Under the pieces are notes generated by a model. It had not been told where the DNA came from. It worked only from the letters and a program-made list of their open reading frames with translations, and did not search any database. From positions 178,501 through 242,500 of the forward strand of contig NZ_FOTP01000008.1 in NCBI RefSeq assembly GCF_900114605.1: a stretch of DNA of 64,000 bases, given 5' to 3'. Position 1 is the stretch's first letter, and every line of letters begins with the position of its first letter. Of the stretch, positions 8,816 to 17,504 are shown in pieces. Origin of the DNA: Bradyrhizobium sp. NFR13. Its GTDB lineage: Bacteria > Pseudomonadota > Alphaproteobacteria > Rhizobiales > Xanthobacteraceae. Position numbers and translations under genes: made by a program.

Positions 8816-9892
8816 ATGAGCGACATAGTCGTCGACGATATCGTTGTTCTGCTGCCGCCCCTGCTGCAGTCGCTCGAGGCGCTGCAATTCGTTGCGCGCA
8901 ATCTGCATCCGCCGACTTTCGGTGCCGTCATGGAAGCGGTGGGCGAGCCTGATCAGGCGCTCAAGACGGTGCGCGCAGAGCTCAACGCATGGCCGGATGA
9001 TTTTAGTGAGCTGCGGGCCCATCTCGATGCGGCAAGCGACGCGGCGCTGACGGCCTTTACCGGCCTGCGCGCGGCCCAGCAGCCCGGCGGCGATCTTCCG
9101 ATGGTGTTTCGTGCGCTACGTCACGCCACGCGCGCGCAGGAATCGCTCTATGCCACGGTGGCGCGGCTGCCGCCGGTGAGTACGTTCTTTCTTCCGCGTG
9201 ACATGCGCGAGAACACAGCACTGCTTGAACGACTGGCATTGCCTTCGGCAGAGAACACCGGCGTCATTCATGATGGCGAGCCCGGACGTCGCGGCGGTTT
9301 CTCGATGTATGTGCCGGAAACCTACACGCCGGATCGTGCCTGGCCGCTGGTGATGGCGTTGCATGGCGGGAGCGGCAACGGCCGGGCTTTCTTGTGGAGC
9401 TGGCTCGCCGATGCGCGCAGCTCTGGCGCGATCCTCATCGCGCCGACGGCGATCGGCAGCACCTGGGCGCTGATGGGCGACGATGCCGATACGCCGAATC
9501 TTTCGCGCATTCTCGAACTGGTGCAGTCGCGCTGGCATATCGATCCCGCGGAGCTCCTGCTGACCGGCATGAGCGATGGCGGCACCTTCTGCTATGTCAG
9601 CGGCCTCCGCGCCGAGTCGCCTTTCACCCATCTGGCGCCGGTGGCCTCGACCTTCCATCCGCTGATGGCGCAGTTTGCCGATGCAGATCGCCTGCGCGGT
9701 CTGCCCATCCATCTCGTCCATGGCCGTCTCGACTGGATGTTCCCGGTGCAGACCGCACGCGAGGCACAGCAGGCGCTCACGATCGCCGGCGCCGATGTCA
9801 CCTATCGCGAGATCGACGATCTCAGCCACTGCTATCCGCGCGAGATCAATGCGGTGCTGCTGGCGTGGCTCGCACAACGTCCCGGTGCGTAA
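8816..9892 (+). CDS. alpha/beta hydrolase (phospholipase/carboxylesterase-like)
   Basis: A 358-residue protein. The first 150 residues are helical and match nothing I recognise; the rest is an alpha/beta hydrolase. It shows an oxyanion motif (LHGGSGNG), a nucleophile elbow GMSDGG, a probable acid in HGRLDWMFPV and a probable catalytic histidine in DLSHCYP. No signal peptide is present. It lies 101 bases before the HtrA-like gene on the same strand and may share a transcript with it, although a separate promoter could fit in that gap. Activity on a soluble ester is the best guess; the substrate is unknown. Confidence 0.78.
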   Translation: MSDIVVDDIVVLLPPLLQSLEALQFVARNLHPPTFGAVMEAVGEPDQALKTVRAELNAWPDDFSELRAHLDAASDAALTAFTGLRAAQQPGGDLPMVFRALRHATRAQESLYATVARLPPVSTFFLPRDMRENTALLERLALPSAENTGVIHDGEPGRRGGFSMYVPETYTPDRAWPLVMALHGGSGNGRAFLWSWLADARSSGAILIAPTAIGSTWALMGDDADTPNLSRILELVQSRWHIDPAELLLTGMSDGGTFCYVSGLRAESPFTHLAPVASTFHPLMAQFADADRLRGLPIHLVHGRLDWMFPVQTAREAQQALTIAGADVTYREIDDLSHCYPREINAVLLAWLAQRPGA

Positions 9893-9993
9893 CCAAACGC
9901 CGCAGAGCCGTTAAGTTCACAGGCTGGACTTCCACGTCAGCGATCGGTTCTTATATGGCGGGGACTGGCCATTCCGGGCAAAGGAGATTTTGC

Positions 9994-10965
9994 ATGCCTT
10001 CACTGACCGAGTGGAAAGTCCCTCCGGACGTGCAGCCGCGTGCTGAGGATTACGGCTTCGACCTCGAACAGGCGCTGGACGCGGTGGTCGGGCTGCATTG
10101 CATTGTCCCGGAAGATGCTTTCACGGCAGAAACGCTCGGCACCGAGCGCGCCGGCAATGGTGTGCTGATCGGTGACGGTCTCATCCTCACCATCGGCTAT
10201 CTCATCACCGAAGCTGAAACGATCTGGATCCATCTGGGTGACGGCCATGTGGTGCAGGGCACGGCGCTGGGCGTCGATCAGGAAAGCGGCTTCGGACTCG
10301 TGCAGGCGCTCGGCGAGATCGACATCGCGCCGCTGCCGCTCGGCGAGTCGGCGATCGCGAAGATCGGCGATCGCGTGGTGATCGGCGGCGTCGGCGGACG
10401 CACGCGCTCCGTGGCCGGCAAGATCGCCGCGACTCAGGAATTTGCCGGCTATTGGGAGTACCTGCTCGACGACGCGATCTTCACGCATCCGGCGCATCCG
10501 AACTGGGGCGGTGCCGCCCTGATCAATGCCAAGGGCGAGTTGATCGGCATCGGCTCGCTGCAGATCGAGCGCGAGCATGGCGGCAAGAACGAGCATCTCA
10601 ACATGATCGTGCCGATCGATTTGCTGAAGCCGGTCCTCGACGATCTCAAGACCTATGGTCGTGTCAACAAGCCGCCGCGGCCGTGGCTCGGCCTGTATGC
10701 CGCCGAGGTCGAGGACAAGGTCGTCGTGGTCGGGATCGCCAAGAAGGGCCCTGCGGCCCGGGCCGAGCTCAAGACAGGTGACGTGATTCTTGCCGTCAAC
10801 GGCGAGGAAGTGTCCGATTCCGTCGAGTTCTATCGCGCGCTCTGGGCGCTAGGTCCGGCCGGTGTCGACGTGCCGCTGACGCTCTATCGCGGTGGCGATA
10901 CGTTCGATGTCGAATTGGTATCCACGGACCGCTCCAAGATGTTGAAGGCTCCCCGGCTGCACTGA
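9994..10965 (+). CDS. HtrA/S1C-like protein with PDZ domain and lost catalytic triad
   Basis: A 323-residue protein with the trypsin-like S1C layout (about 50-215) and a C-terminal PDZ domain (about 225-315). The fold-defining segments are clear, but the catalytic positions are changed: TNNHV has become TIGYLI (His to Tyr69), the DLALL-type Asp position reads SGFGLV (Gly99), and GNSGGP has become PNWGGAA (Ser to Trp171). It should bind peptides through the PDZ domain without cleaving them. There is no signal peptide, unlike periplasmic DegP, so it is probably cytosolic. The ATG follows AAGGAG by eight bases. It may act as a chaperone or adaptor. Confidence 0.8.
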   Translation: MPSLTEWKVPPDVQPRAEDYGFDLEQALDAVVGLHCIVPEDAFTAETLGTERAGNGVLIGDGLILTIGYLITEAETIWIHLGDGHVVQGTALGVDQESGFGLVQALGEIDIAPLPLGESAIAKIGDRVVIGGVGGRTRSVAGKIAATQEFAGYWEYLLDDAIFTHPAHPNWGGAALINAKGELIGIGSLQIEREHGGKNEHLNMIVPIDLLKPVLDDLKTYGRVNKPPRPWLGLYAAEVEDKVVVVGIAKKGPAARAELKTGDVILAVNGEEVSDSVEFYRALWALGPAGVDVPLTLYRGGDTFDVELVSTDRSKMLKAPRLH

Positions 10966-11140
10966 CGCCAGGTAGAACCGTGGCCTGCAACGATGGTGGA
11001 TTGCATGCCAGACCGTTGCGTCAGGGAGCGCTGACAAAAAATTGAGACATCCAGAATTGCAAGCTATCAGAATTAGCTAAATATTACGAACGAAGCGACT
11101 TCTGATTCGTGCTGGCCTGATTCACATCAATTGCAGGTCA

Positions 11141-11410
11141 ATGTCATTGTCACGTGCACCATTTGACAGTTCGCAACGGGGCGGACTGTTTGTCGTCAAG
11201 AGTTCTGACATGCCTCATCGTGCCATGCCGTTCGGCAATGACAATATCCGTACCAGCCACTTGAAATGCGACCAGTGCAAGACGCGCACGTCCTTGCAGG
11301 GGATCGAACGATCCCGGGGTTTCGAGACCAGGCTGTTCGGCTGCGCCCATTGTGGTGCGGTCAAGACAATCCAGATCGGTGCACCCGACCCAATCGCGGT
11401 CTCGTCCTAG
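11141..11410 (+). CDS. small zinc-ribbon protein
   Basis: Up to 89 residues. The core is a four-cysteine ribbon, CDQC then CAHC about 25 residues later, typical of small structural zinc ribbons. The start is uncertain: the ATG at 11141 gives the full frame, and a second in-frame ATG at 11210 gives 66 residues and keeps the whole ribbon. Neither has a strong ribosome site. No partner or function can be named. It ends just before a strong hairpin shared with the convergent copper gene. Confidence 0.6.
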   Translation: MSLSRAPFDSSQRGGLFVVKSSDMPHRAMPFGNDNIRTSHLKCDQCKTRTSLQGIERSRGFETRLFGCAHCGAVKTIQIGAPDPIAVSS

Positions 11411-11417
11411 ACATCAG

Positions 11418-11442
11418 GCGCACCGCAACATGTGCGGTGCGC
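11418..11442. terminator. hairpin between convergent genes
   Basis: Ten-base perfect arms (GCGCACCGCA and TGCGGTGCGC) around a 5-base loop. It lies between the ends of the zinc-ribbon gene and the copper chaperone gene, so it could stop transcription from both sides. There is no long T-tract on either side. Confidence 0.6.
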
Positions 11443-11457
11443 AATGTGTCGACGTGA

Positions 11458-12420
11458 TCAGTGCGCGTGTCCGCCACCGGCCGGTGCCGAGGCGCCGACG
11501 GCATTGACGTCGAGTTCGATGTCTACCTTGCCGGCCTTCTCGAACTGTAGCTGCACTTTCACCTTGTCGCCTTTGGCGAACGGCTTGGCGAGATCCATCA
11601 GCATCAAATGATAGCCGCCGGGCTCGAGCTTCACGGTGGCGCCGGGCTTGATCTCAAGCCCCTCATTGAGCAGGCGCATCTTCATCACGCCATCGGTCAT
11701 GCTCATCTCATGCACCTCGATGCGGCTACCGCCGGTGAATGTCCCACCGAGCAGCTTGTCGCTGGTCTTGCCGCTGTTGGTGATGGTGAGATAGCCGCCG
11801 GCCACCTTGGCTCCGGGCGGCGTCGCGCGCGTCCAGGGAGTCATGATCATCAGGTCGCCCGCATGGACCATGCCAGCCATCTGCGCCATTGCATCGTGTG
11901 GTGATGCCGCGGCAAGGCGCACGGCCGGTGCCGGTGATTTCAGGCTCTGCGGATCCTGCCCCGCAGCCGGGATCTGTGCCCAGTCTTCCGAGCCCTGCTC
12001 GCAGCTCTGCAGTGTCGGCAGATACAGCGGCGCATCGGCCTTCAATGCGGCAGGCAGATAGGCAGAGAATACGAACTCGTCATAGAAGTCGTTGTCGAGC
12101 TTGCCGGTCCAGGTGATTTCCTTGACGCCCTCCGACGCCTTCATGCCGTGCATGAAGTCGTAAGTTTGCGCATAGGCGCCTTTCTTTACTGCGACGGTCC
12201 AGCCCGGCTTCGGCATCGGCTTCACCGCGATCATGCCTTCCGGAATCTGCACGGTGATCTTTGTCGTTGGCGAGGCGCCGCAGCCATGCGGCACGGCGAG
12301 CACCGCGCGATAAGAGCCGCCGACTGTGGCCGGACCGCTCTGCACGAAGACATGGGCATAAGCGGGCGAGGCCACTGCGCCCAGCGCAGTGAGAAGCAAC
12401 AGCATGGAGCGGTTGGTCAT
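11458..12420 (-). CDS. YcnI-like (DUF1775) and PCu(A)C copper-binding fusion protein
   Basis: A 320-residue secreted protein joining two copper domains. After a signal peptide (cut near AYA) the mature chain would begin with His (HVFVQ), as in YcnI/DUF1775 proteins that bind copper with the N-terminal histidine. From about residue 190 it is a PCu(A)C chaperone: HEMSM...MKM and GYHLMLM give the His-Met-Met-His-Met copper site. It ends in GGGHAH. The domain known in B. japonicum as PcuC delivers Cu(I) for cytochrome oxidase assembly. The ATG at 12420 is preferred because AAAGGACG precedes it; an ATG 14 codons upstream is possible. It follows the TonB receptor gene closely. Confidence 0.87.
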   Translation of the reverse strand: MTNRSMLLLLTALGAVASPAYAHVFVQSGPATVGGSYRAVLAVPHGCGASPTTKITVQIPEGMIAVKPMPKPGWTVAVKKGAYAQTYDFMHGMKASEGVKEITWTGKLDNDFYDEFVFSAYLPAALKADAPLYLPTLQSCEQGSEDWAQIPAAGQDPQSLKSPAPAVRLAAASPHDAMAQMAGMVHAGDLMIMTPWTRATPPGAKVAGGYLTITNSGKTSDKLLGGTFTGGSRIEVHEMSMTDGVMKMRLLNEGLEIKPGATVKLEPGGYHLMLMDLAKPFAKGDKVKVQLQFEKAGKVDIELDVNAVGASAPAGGGHAH

Positions 12421-12464
12421 GGAACGTCCTTTCGTGAATTGAAGCATAGCGGAATTCGTCATCT

Positions 12465-14684
12465 TCACCACCTCGCCTTGACGCCGGCATAGATGGCGCG
12501 ACCGGTGCCGGGTTCGAACAGCGGCGACGTCGCTGTGGCCTGGTTGAGAATGCTGGCGGAGGCGATGTAGCGGGTATCGAGCACGTTGCGCGCCTCGATA
12601 TAGCCGGAATAAGTGCCGCCATTGTCGACGCCGGCTTTCAGGCCGAGCAGCGCATAGGGTTCGGTCTTCAGCGTATTGGCGCTGTCGACATAGTAAGCTT
12701 CCGGCACCCATTCGACATTGGGGCCGAGATAGAACCCGTTGGCATGTTTGTAGAGCAATTCCGCGCGCAGATAGTGCCGCGGCGCGCCCGGCAGCGGGTT
12801 GTTGCCGAAAGTCGCGTCATTATCGAAGCGGAAGTCGTTGAATGTGTAGGCCATGTTGAGCCAGAGCTTGTCCGGCAGCGGTCCCCTATCGAACATGCCC
12901 TTGAAGACGGCGATGCCGAGCCCGGCCTCGATGCCCTGATGGATAGTGCGATCGGCATTCGATACGTTGCAGCTGCCGTTGGAGCTGTAGATGCACTGCA
13001 ACTCGTCCCTGATTTCCGCCCGGTAGCCGGTTAATTCCCAAGTCAGGTCTGGACGCCGACCGCGGGTGCCGATCTCATAGGTGGTCGCGCGCTGCGGCCG
13101 GATACTGGTGAATGGGATGCTCGGATTGCTCGCGCCCGAACTGTCCTTGCCAGACACGCTCTCGCCGAAGCTTGGCACTTCGGCGCTGCGCGAGACATTG
13201 GCATAGGCTTGCCATGTCGGATCGATGTTCCAGAGCAATCCGCCCTTCGGGCTCCACAGGTTGAACTCGGTTGATCCCGAGGCCCCTCCGACAGGCACGA
13301 GACGATCGGTGCGATCACGTGTAGCGTATAGAAACTGAGTGCCACCGATCACTGCGACAGTCGGCAGGAAATAGAACGAATTTTCCGCATAGACCGAGGT
13401 GTTCTTCGATCGATCGATGGACGAGAATGTCAGCGCGCCTTTCTGGCCGGCGACATTGACATACTGGTTGTTGTCGATCCGGCCATTGATCACATTGACG
13501 CCGGCGACGAAGACGTTGCGATAGCCGCCGATGATGCGGTCGTCGGTCACTTTTCCGAAGCCGCCATAGTCCTGATAGCTGTAATCCAGATATTGGAAGA
13601 TCGGATGCATCAGGTGGCGGTCGACGCCGAAGACGCCAAAGTCGATCGTGGTATTGTCGAGACGGATCGTGGTCTTGTTGGCAAGGCGCACGGTGTCGAT
13701 GTTGCGCTGCTGGTCGCCGGTGAGGTTGCTGGCCGCCGCGGTGGTCGGCGAATTCAGCGCGCTGTCCTTGCTCACCGAGCCGGGAATACGCTGCCGCACG
13801 CTGTTGGCATTGAGATAGAAGCGCGTTTCGAAATCCGGCGAGAACTGGTAGCCGACATTGCCGCTGACGCGTGTTGCCTCGCCGTAGCTGTGATCGCGGA
13901 AGCCGTCGGCGGATTGCGTCGAGGCCGTGATGAAGCCGTCCCACGGACCATTGGCGCCGCCGGTGTTGGCCTGTAGCCGGCGGAAGCCGAAAGCGCCCAT
14001 GTCGACTGACGCGCCGTTCACGAACGGATCGCGGCCGGTGGGCGTCACGAAGTTGATCGCGCCGCCGAGCGAATTGGCGCCGAAGCGCAATGCGTTGCCG
14101 CCCTTGAACACCTCGACATATTTATAAGCGGTCGGGTCGATTTCCTGGAAATCGCCATAGCCGTCGGCGGTGTTGATCGGGATGCCGTCCATATAGAGTT
14201 GCACGCCGCGCAGATGAAAATTGCGCGACAGGCTCGATCCGCGGATCGAGAGGCGGGTGTCGTCGCCCCATTTGGGCTGCGCGAACACGCCGGGCACATA
14301 ATCGAGGATGTCCTTGATGGTGTTCGACGGAGTTGAGTTCCGCCACGCATCCGCGGTCACCAGCGCGACGCCGCCCGGCGTCTGCTGGATCTCGCGCAGC
14401 GCCTGCTGCGCGGTCAGCACCGTGAGGGCGCCTGGGACGCTCGGAGCCTGCGCGCCGGCAGGTGTTGGCGTTGCCGCAGGGCCAGTACGGGCCGCGCGGG
14501 CGTTCGGCGCAATTTGAGCTTGGCGCGGTTTGCGCGCGGCGACAGCGCGCTGCTGTGCCGGCGCATCGACGGTGACCGCCGGAAGCGATGTCGAGGAGGC
14601 CGATTGGGCCGACACCGCGCCTGGAATGAGCGTGGCCGCGGATGCCAGCAGAACGCTGCGCAGCCGCATGGAAACGGATAGCAT
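12465..14684 (-). CDS. TonB-dependent outer-membrane receptor, probably for copper
   Basis: A 739-residue beta-barrel receptor with signal peptide (cut near VSA-QS), an unusual Pro/Ala-rich linker of about 70 residues, a plug domain (NTIKDILDYVPGVFAQPKWGD region), many aromatic-rich barrel strands and a C-terminal aromatic-Arg-Trp end (GVKARW). Such receptors import metal chelates with energy from TonB. The substrate is assigned to copper by context: it lies between a DUF2946 gene and a YcnI/PCu(A)C gene, matching the copper-starvation operon pcuABCDE of Bradyrhizobium. An iron-siderophore substrate cannot be excluded from the receptor alone. Confidence 0.85.
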   Translation of the reverse strand: MLSVSMRLRSVLLASAATLIPGAVSAQSASSTSLPAVTVDAPAQQRAVAARKPRQAQIAPNARAARTGPAATPTPAGAQAPSVPGALTVLTAQQALREIQQTPGGVALVTADAWRNSTPSNTIKDILDYVPGVFAQPKWGDDTRLSIRGSSLSRNFHLRGVQLYMDGIPINTADGYGDFQEIDPTAYKYVEVFKGGNALRFGANSLGGAINFVTPTGRDPFVNGASVDMGAFGFRRLQANTGGANGPWDGFITASTQSADGFRDHSYGEATRVSGNVGYQFSPDFETRFYLNANSVRQRIPGSVSKDSALNSPTTAAASNLTGDQQRNIDTVRLANKTTIRLDNTTIDFGVFGVDRHLMHPIFQYLDYSYQDYGGFGKVTDDRIIGGYRNVFVAGVNVINGRIDNNQYVNVAGQKGALTFSSIDRSKNTSVYAENSFYFLPTVAVIGGTQFLYATRDRTDRLVPVGGASGSTEFNLWSPKGGLLWNIDPTWQAYANVSRSAEVPSFGESVSGKDSSGASNPSIPFTSIRPQRATTYEIGTRGRRPDLTWELTGYRAEIRDELQCIYSSNGSCNVSNADRTIHQGIEAGLGIAVFKGMFDRGPLPDKLWLNMAYTFNDFRFDNDATFGNNPLPGAPRHYLRAELLYKHANGFYLGPNVEWVPEAYYVDSANTLKTEPYALLGLKAGVDNGGTYSGYIEARNVLDTRYIASASILNQATATSPLFEPGTGRAIYAGVKARW

Positions 14685-14754
14685 GGGGAAAACTCCACCG
14701 GGATTGAACTGGGCAACGCGCGCGCTGATGCGCGGCGTCTGACGGCGTGGAACG

Positions 14755-15138
14755 TCAGCTCAGGCGCGGTGGCGCGCGGGCCCGGTGGTCGGAAGTTGCG
14801 GCTTCCGCGACGATGCGATCGTCGCGGGCAGCCACGGGAGCGATCGCGATGGCGATGCGCGAGACGAGGAAAGTCGCGGAGGCAGGCGGGGCGCCCGGTG
14901 CATGGGTGCCGACGCAGATCGGGCAATGCACCGCCGGAGCGCCGGTGGTCTTCCCGGTGTCATCAGGGGATACGGCAAGGTCGGGATGGGTGAGGCAGAG
15001 CTCGAAGCCTGCGGCCTGCGCGGTCGGCGAGATCGCGGCGAGCAACAGGCTGGACAGCACGACATTGAGCACAAGCGCATAGGCAGCGGCCAAAGATGCC
15101 ACGGCCCCAAACCAGCGTTTGCGCGAAACATGTGTCAC
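14755..15138 (-). CDS. DUF2946 family membrane-anchored protein
   Basis: A 127-residue protein with one N-terminal hydrophobic segment (about 10-42) and the DUF2946 signature HCPICVGTH near residue 71. DUF2946 proteins recur in copper-uptake clusters of proteobacteria and the His/Cys motif suggests metal binding in the periplasm. It is the first gene of the copper cluster and stands 70 bases before the TonB receptor. The 78 bases upstream separate it from the cation-efflux gene and probably hold its promoter, though I cannot pick out a clear regulator site. Confidence 0.75.
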   Translation of the reverse strand: MTHVSRKRWFGAVASLAAAYALVLNVVLSSLLLAAISPTAQAAGFELCLTHPDLAVSPDDTGKTTGAPAVHCPICVGTHAPGAPPASATFLVSRIAIAIAPVAARDDRIVAEAATSDHRARAPPRLS

Positions 15139-15216
15139 GGGAACGATCCTCGCCTCCCGATTAACACGGGGGCGGAACCTGTCAAAGCCGTTCGTGACCG
15201 GATTCGGTGATCTAGG

Positions 15217-16104
15217 TCAGAGAACCACGATCCCGGAATGCTTGGCCTTGTCGTCGGGTTCGACATGGATAGTGATCAGCGCCTCGCCGACCTCCTGGCG
15301 GATCGCGGTCTCGAGCTTGTCGCAAATGTCGTGCGCGGCGCTCACGGTGGTCGATCCTGCCACCACCAGATGGAAATCGATAAAGGTCATGCTGCCGGCG
15401 CGGCGGGTGCGCAGGTCATGCGCCTCGATGGCACCGTCGGCATGGGCCGATATGGTCTGCTTGATGCTCGCGAGCATGGCTGGCGGGATGGCCTCGTCCA
15501 TCAATCCGCTGAGCGACTCCTTCATCAGGCCCCAACCGGCCCACAGGATGTTGAGTGCGACGAGCGCCGCAAGGATCGGGTCGAGGATCGAGATCCCCGA
15601 CAGTGCCGCTACTCCGACGCCGCCGAGAACACCGATCGAAGAATACACGTCGGACAATAAATGGCGGCCATCTGCTTCGAGGGCAGGCGAGCGATGGATG
15701 CGGCCTTGCCGGATCAGCACCCATGCCCAGCCGGCATTGATGATGCTCGCCGCTGCATTGACGAGCAGGCCGAGCCAGGGCGCTTCGACGAGGCGGGGCG
15801 TCAGATAGCTTTGATAGGCTTCGCGCATGATCAGGATCGCGGCGAGCACGATCAGCACGCCTTCGAGCACGGCCGAAAAATATTCAACCTTATGATGCCC
15901 ATAGGGATGATCGTCGTCTGCCGGTTTCGCGCTCAGCGTGGTCGCAAGCAAAACGACGATTGCCGTCACGACATTGACGATGCTTTCAATCGCATCGGAC
16001 AGCAGTGCGACGCTGCCGGTCAGATAATAGGCGGCATATTTCATGCCGAGGACCAACAGGCCAACGGCAATGCTGCCTTGCGCAAGACTGCGAACGCTTG
16101 TCAT
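15217..16104 (-). CDS. cation diffusion facilitator (CDF) family transporter
   Basis: A 295-residue protein with about six membrane helices and a cytosolic C-terminal domain. CDF hallmarks are present: SDAIES in helix 2, HPYGHHKVEYFSA in the loop after helix 3, HLLSD in helix 5, and the His-rich fold segment IEAHDLRTRR...DFHLVV at the C-terminus. CDF proteins export divalent metals in exchange for protons. In helix 2 the position four residues after the Asp is Ser, not the Asp of FieF, so the metal may differ from Zn/Fe. It lies upstream of the copper cluster on the same strand, but export of copper by this family is not established. Confidence 0.85.
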   Translation of the reverse strand: MTSVRSLAQGSIAVGLLVLGMKYAAYYLTGSVALLSDAIESIVNVVTAIVVLLATTLSAKPADDDHPYGHHKVEYFSAVLEGVLIVLAAILIMREAYQSYLTPRLVEAPWLGLLVNAAASIINAGWAWVLIRQGRIHRSPALEADGRHLLSDVYSSIGVLGGVGVAALSGISILDPILAALVALNILWAGWGLMKESLSGLMDEAIPPAMLASIKQTISAHADGAIEAHDLRTRRAGSMTFIDFHLVVAGSTTVSAAHDICDKLETAIRQEVGEALITIHVEPDDKAKHSGIVVL

Positions 16105-16667
16105 CTGAAAATCTCGTTGGGGTAACGCGAAGTCTCACGCGGTTGTGTGCTCTAATATGCCGATCACGTCGATGCAAGCCGTGAAATCCAGCTGCAAGTG
16201 CTTCGCATTACAATGCGCGTGTACTTCATCGGGCGCGTCGCTCGATCAACAGACATGATATCGATCCCGTCATGCGCGTGGCATTTGTAGCGGTCGTCCG
16301 CGCATTGATAGTTGCGGGACGACATCGTGCTGAATCGTATCGTCGTGGCGCGGTCCTCAATGTCGCCGATCCCAACAAGGCCGGTGAGGCCACGCTGGAG
16401 CGCTTCGGGCACCCATCGGCGGGCATCGTAGCTGCGGTTCCGTGGAGAGGCTCGCGCTGCGCGCCGGTGGACCCTCAAAGGCGATCGATCAACCTGAGGT
16501 TATTTGTGAACCTGCGCGGCTGTGGCGCGATCACCACAGCGGCGCGCAAAGTGCACTGCAGAGCTGTTCCATGACCCGAATGACACGCTGTTGAGCCTGA
16601 TTTGATCGCTCAGCCCTGTATGAGGTGCGAGGCGTCCGGGTTGGACGCGTTGCAGCAAGGGATGGGA
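16105..16667. other. long intergenic region, one doubtful small ORF
   Basis: No well-supported gene lies here. A minus-strand frame from 16325 to 16164 (53 codons) reads protein-like, with MSSRNYQC...YKCHAHDG and a basic tail, and could be a small cysteine protein, but it lacks a ribosome site. Two other frames cross the same bases. The right part probably holds the promoter of the following transpeptidase gene. Confidence 0.3.
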
Positions 16668-17342
16668 ATGACTGGTTTCGGTGGATCACGCGGGCTGCGC
16701 CTTCTGGCGCTTTTGATGTTGCCCGCATTGCTGGCAGGATGTGTAAGTACCGGAGGGATGGTGTCGTCCACCGGTTTTGGCGGTTCCTCCGCCAGCTATG
16801 CCGAGTTGAATGACGGTGGATACACGCTGCCGGCCATCGACGTCTCAGCAATCGATCCGGCGATGCTGCGTCAGCGCGTCGCTTACCGCACCAAGGAGCC
16901 CGTCGGCACCATCGTGGTCGATACGGCCGCGCGACATCTTTACCTCGTCGAGGGCGACGGCAAGGCGATGCGCTATGGCATCGGTGTCGGCAAGGCCGGC
17001 CTCGCTTTCGCGGGCAACGCCACGATCAAGCGCAAGGCCGAGTGGCCGCATTGGACCCCGACGGAAAACATGATGAACCGCGAACCTGCGCGCTACCGCA
17101 AGATGGCGGGCGGCATGGAGGGCGGCATCGATAATCCGCTCGGGCCGCGCGCGATGTATCTGTATCAGGGTGACCGCGACACCATGTTCCGCATCCATGG
17201 CACCACCGAGCCCGAGACCATCGGCCATGCCGTCTCAAGCGGCTGCATCCGGCTGATGAACCAGGACGTCGTCGATCTCTATAATCGCGTGAAGATCGGC
17301 AGCCGCGTGGTGGTGATCCAGAGCGGCCGCGCTGACTCCTGA
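16668..17342 (+). CDS. L,D-transpeptidase lipoprotein (YkuD domain)
   Basis: A 224-residue exported enzyme. The N-terminus has a lipoprotein signal with lipobox LAGC. The YkuD domain occupies about residues 75-220, with the signature HGTTEPETIGHAVSSGCIRLMNQD holding the catalytic cysteine and histidine. These enzymes form 3-3 cross-links in peptidoglycan or attach proteins to it. An ATG six bases upstream (16662) is an equally possible start. It stands alone and ends before a strong hairpin. Confidence 0.88.
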   Translation: MTGFGGSRGLRLLALLMLPALLAGCVSTGGMVSSTGFGGSSASYAELNDGGYTLPAIDVSAIDPAMLRQRVAYRTKEPVGTIVVDTAARHLYLVEGDGKAMRYGIGVGKAGLAFAGNATIKRKAEWPHWTPTENMMNREPARYRKMAGGMEGGIDNPLGPRAMYLYQGDRDTMFRIHGTTEPETIGHAVSSGCIRLMNQDVVDLYNRVKIGSRVVVIQSGRADS

Positions 17343-17367
17343 GACGCGTCTTCGACCGGGAATTCAA

Positions 17368-17396
17368 AACGCCGGGTGTCCCTGATACCCGGCGTT
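17368..17396 (+). terminator. hairpin terminator after L,D-transpeptidase
   Basis: Perfect 10-base arms AACGCCGGGT and ACCCGGCGTT with a 9-base loop, 25 bases after the stop codon. The run after the stem is only mildly T-rich. Confidence 0.65.
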
Positions 17397-17504
17397 CTGC
17401 GTTCGGTGCCGCGAACTTTGCCATAGCCGGTTTCGTTTCACGGCTTTATGGTGTGTTTATTATAAATACATCTTTTGATTGTTTTTTTAGCGAGCGAGGC
17501 CCGG

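Noticed and set aside
9394..9993. In-frame upstream extension of the HtrA-like gene
   Set aside because: It overlaps the esterase gene in another frame; the ATG at 9994 has a strong ribosome site.
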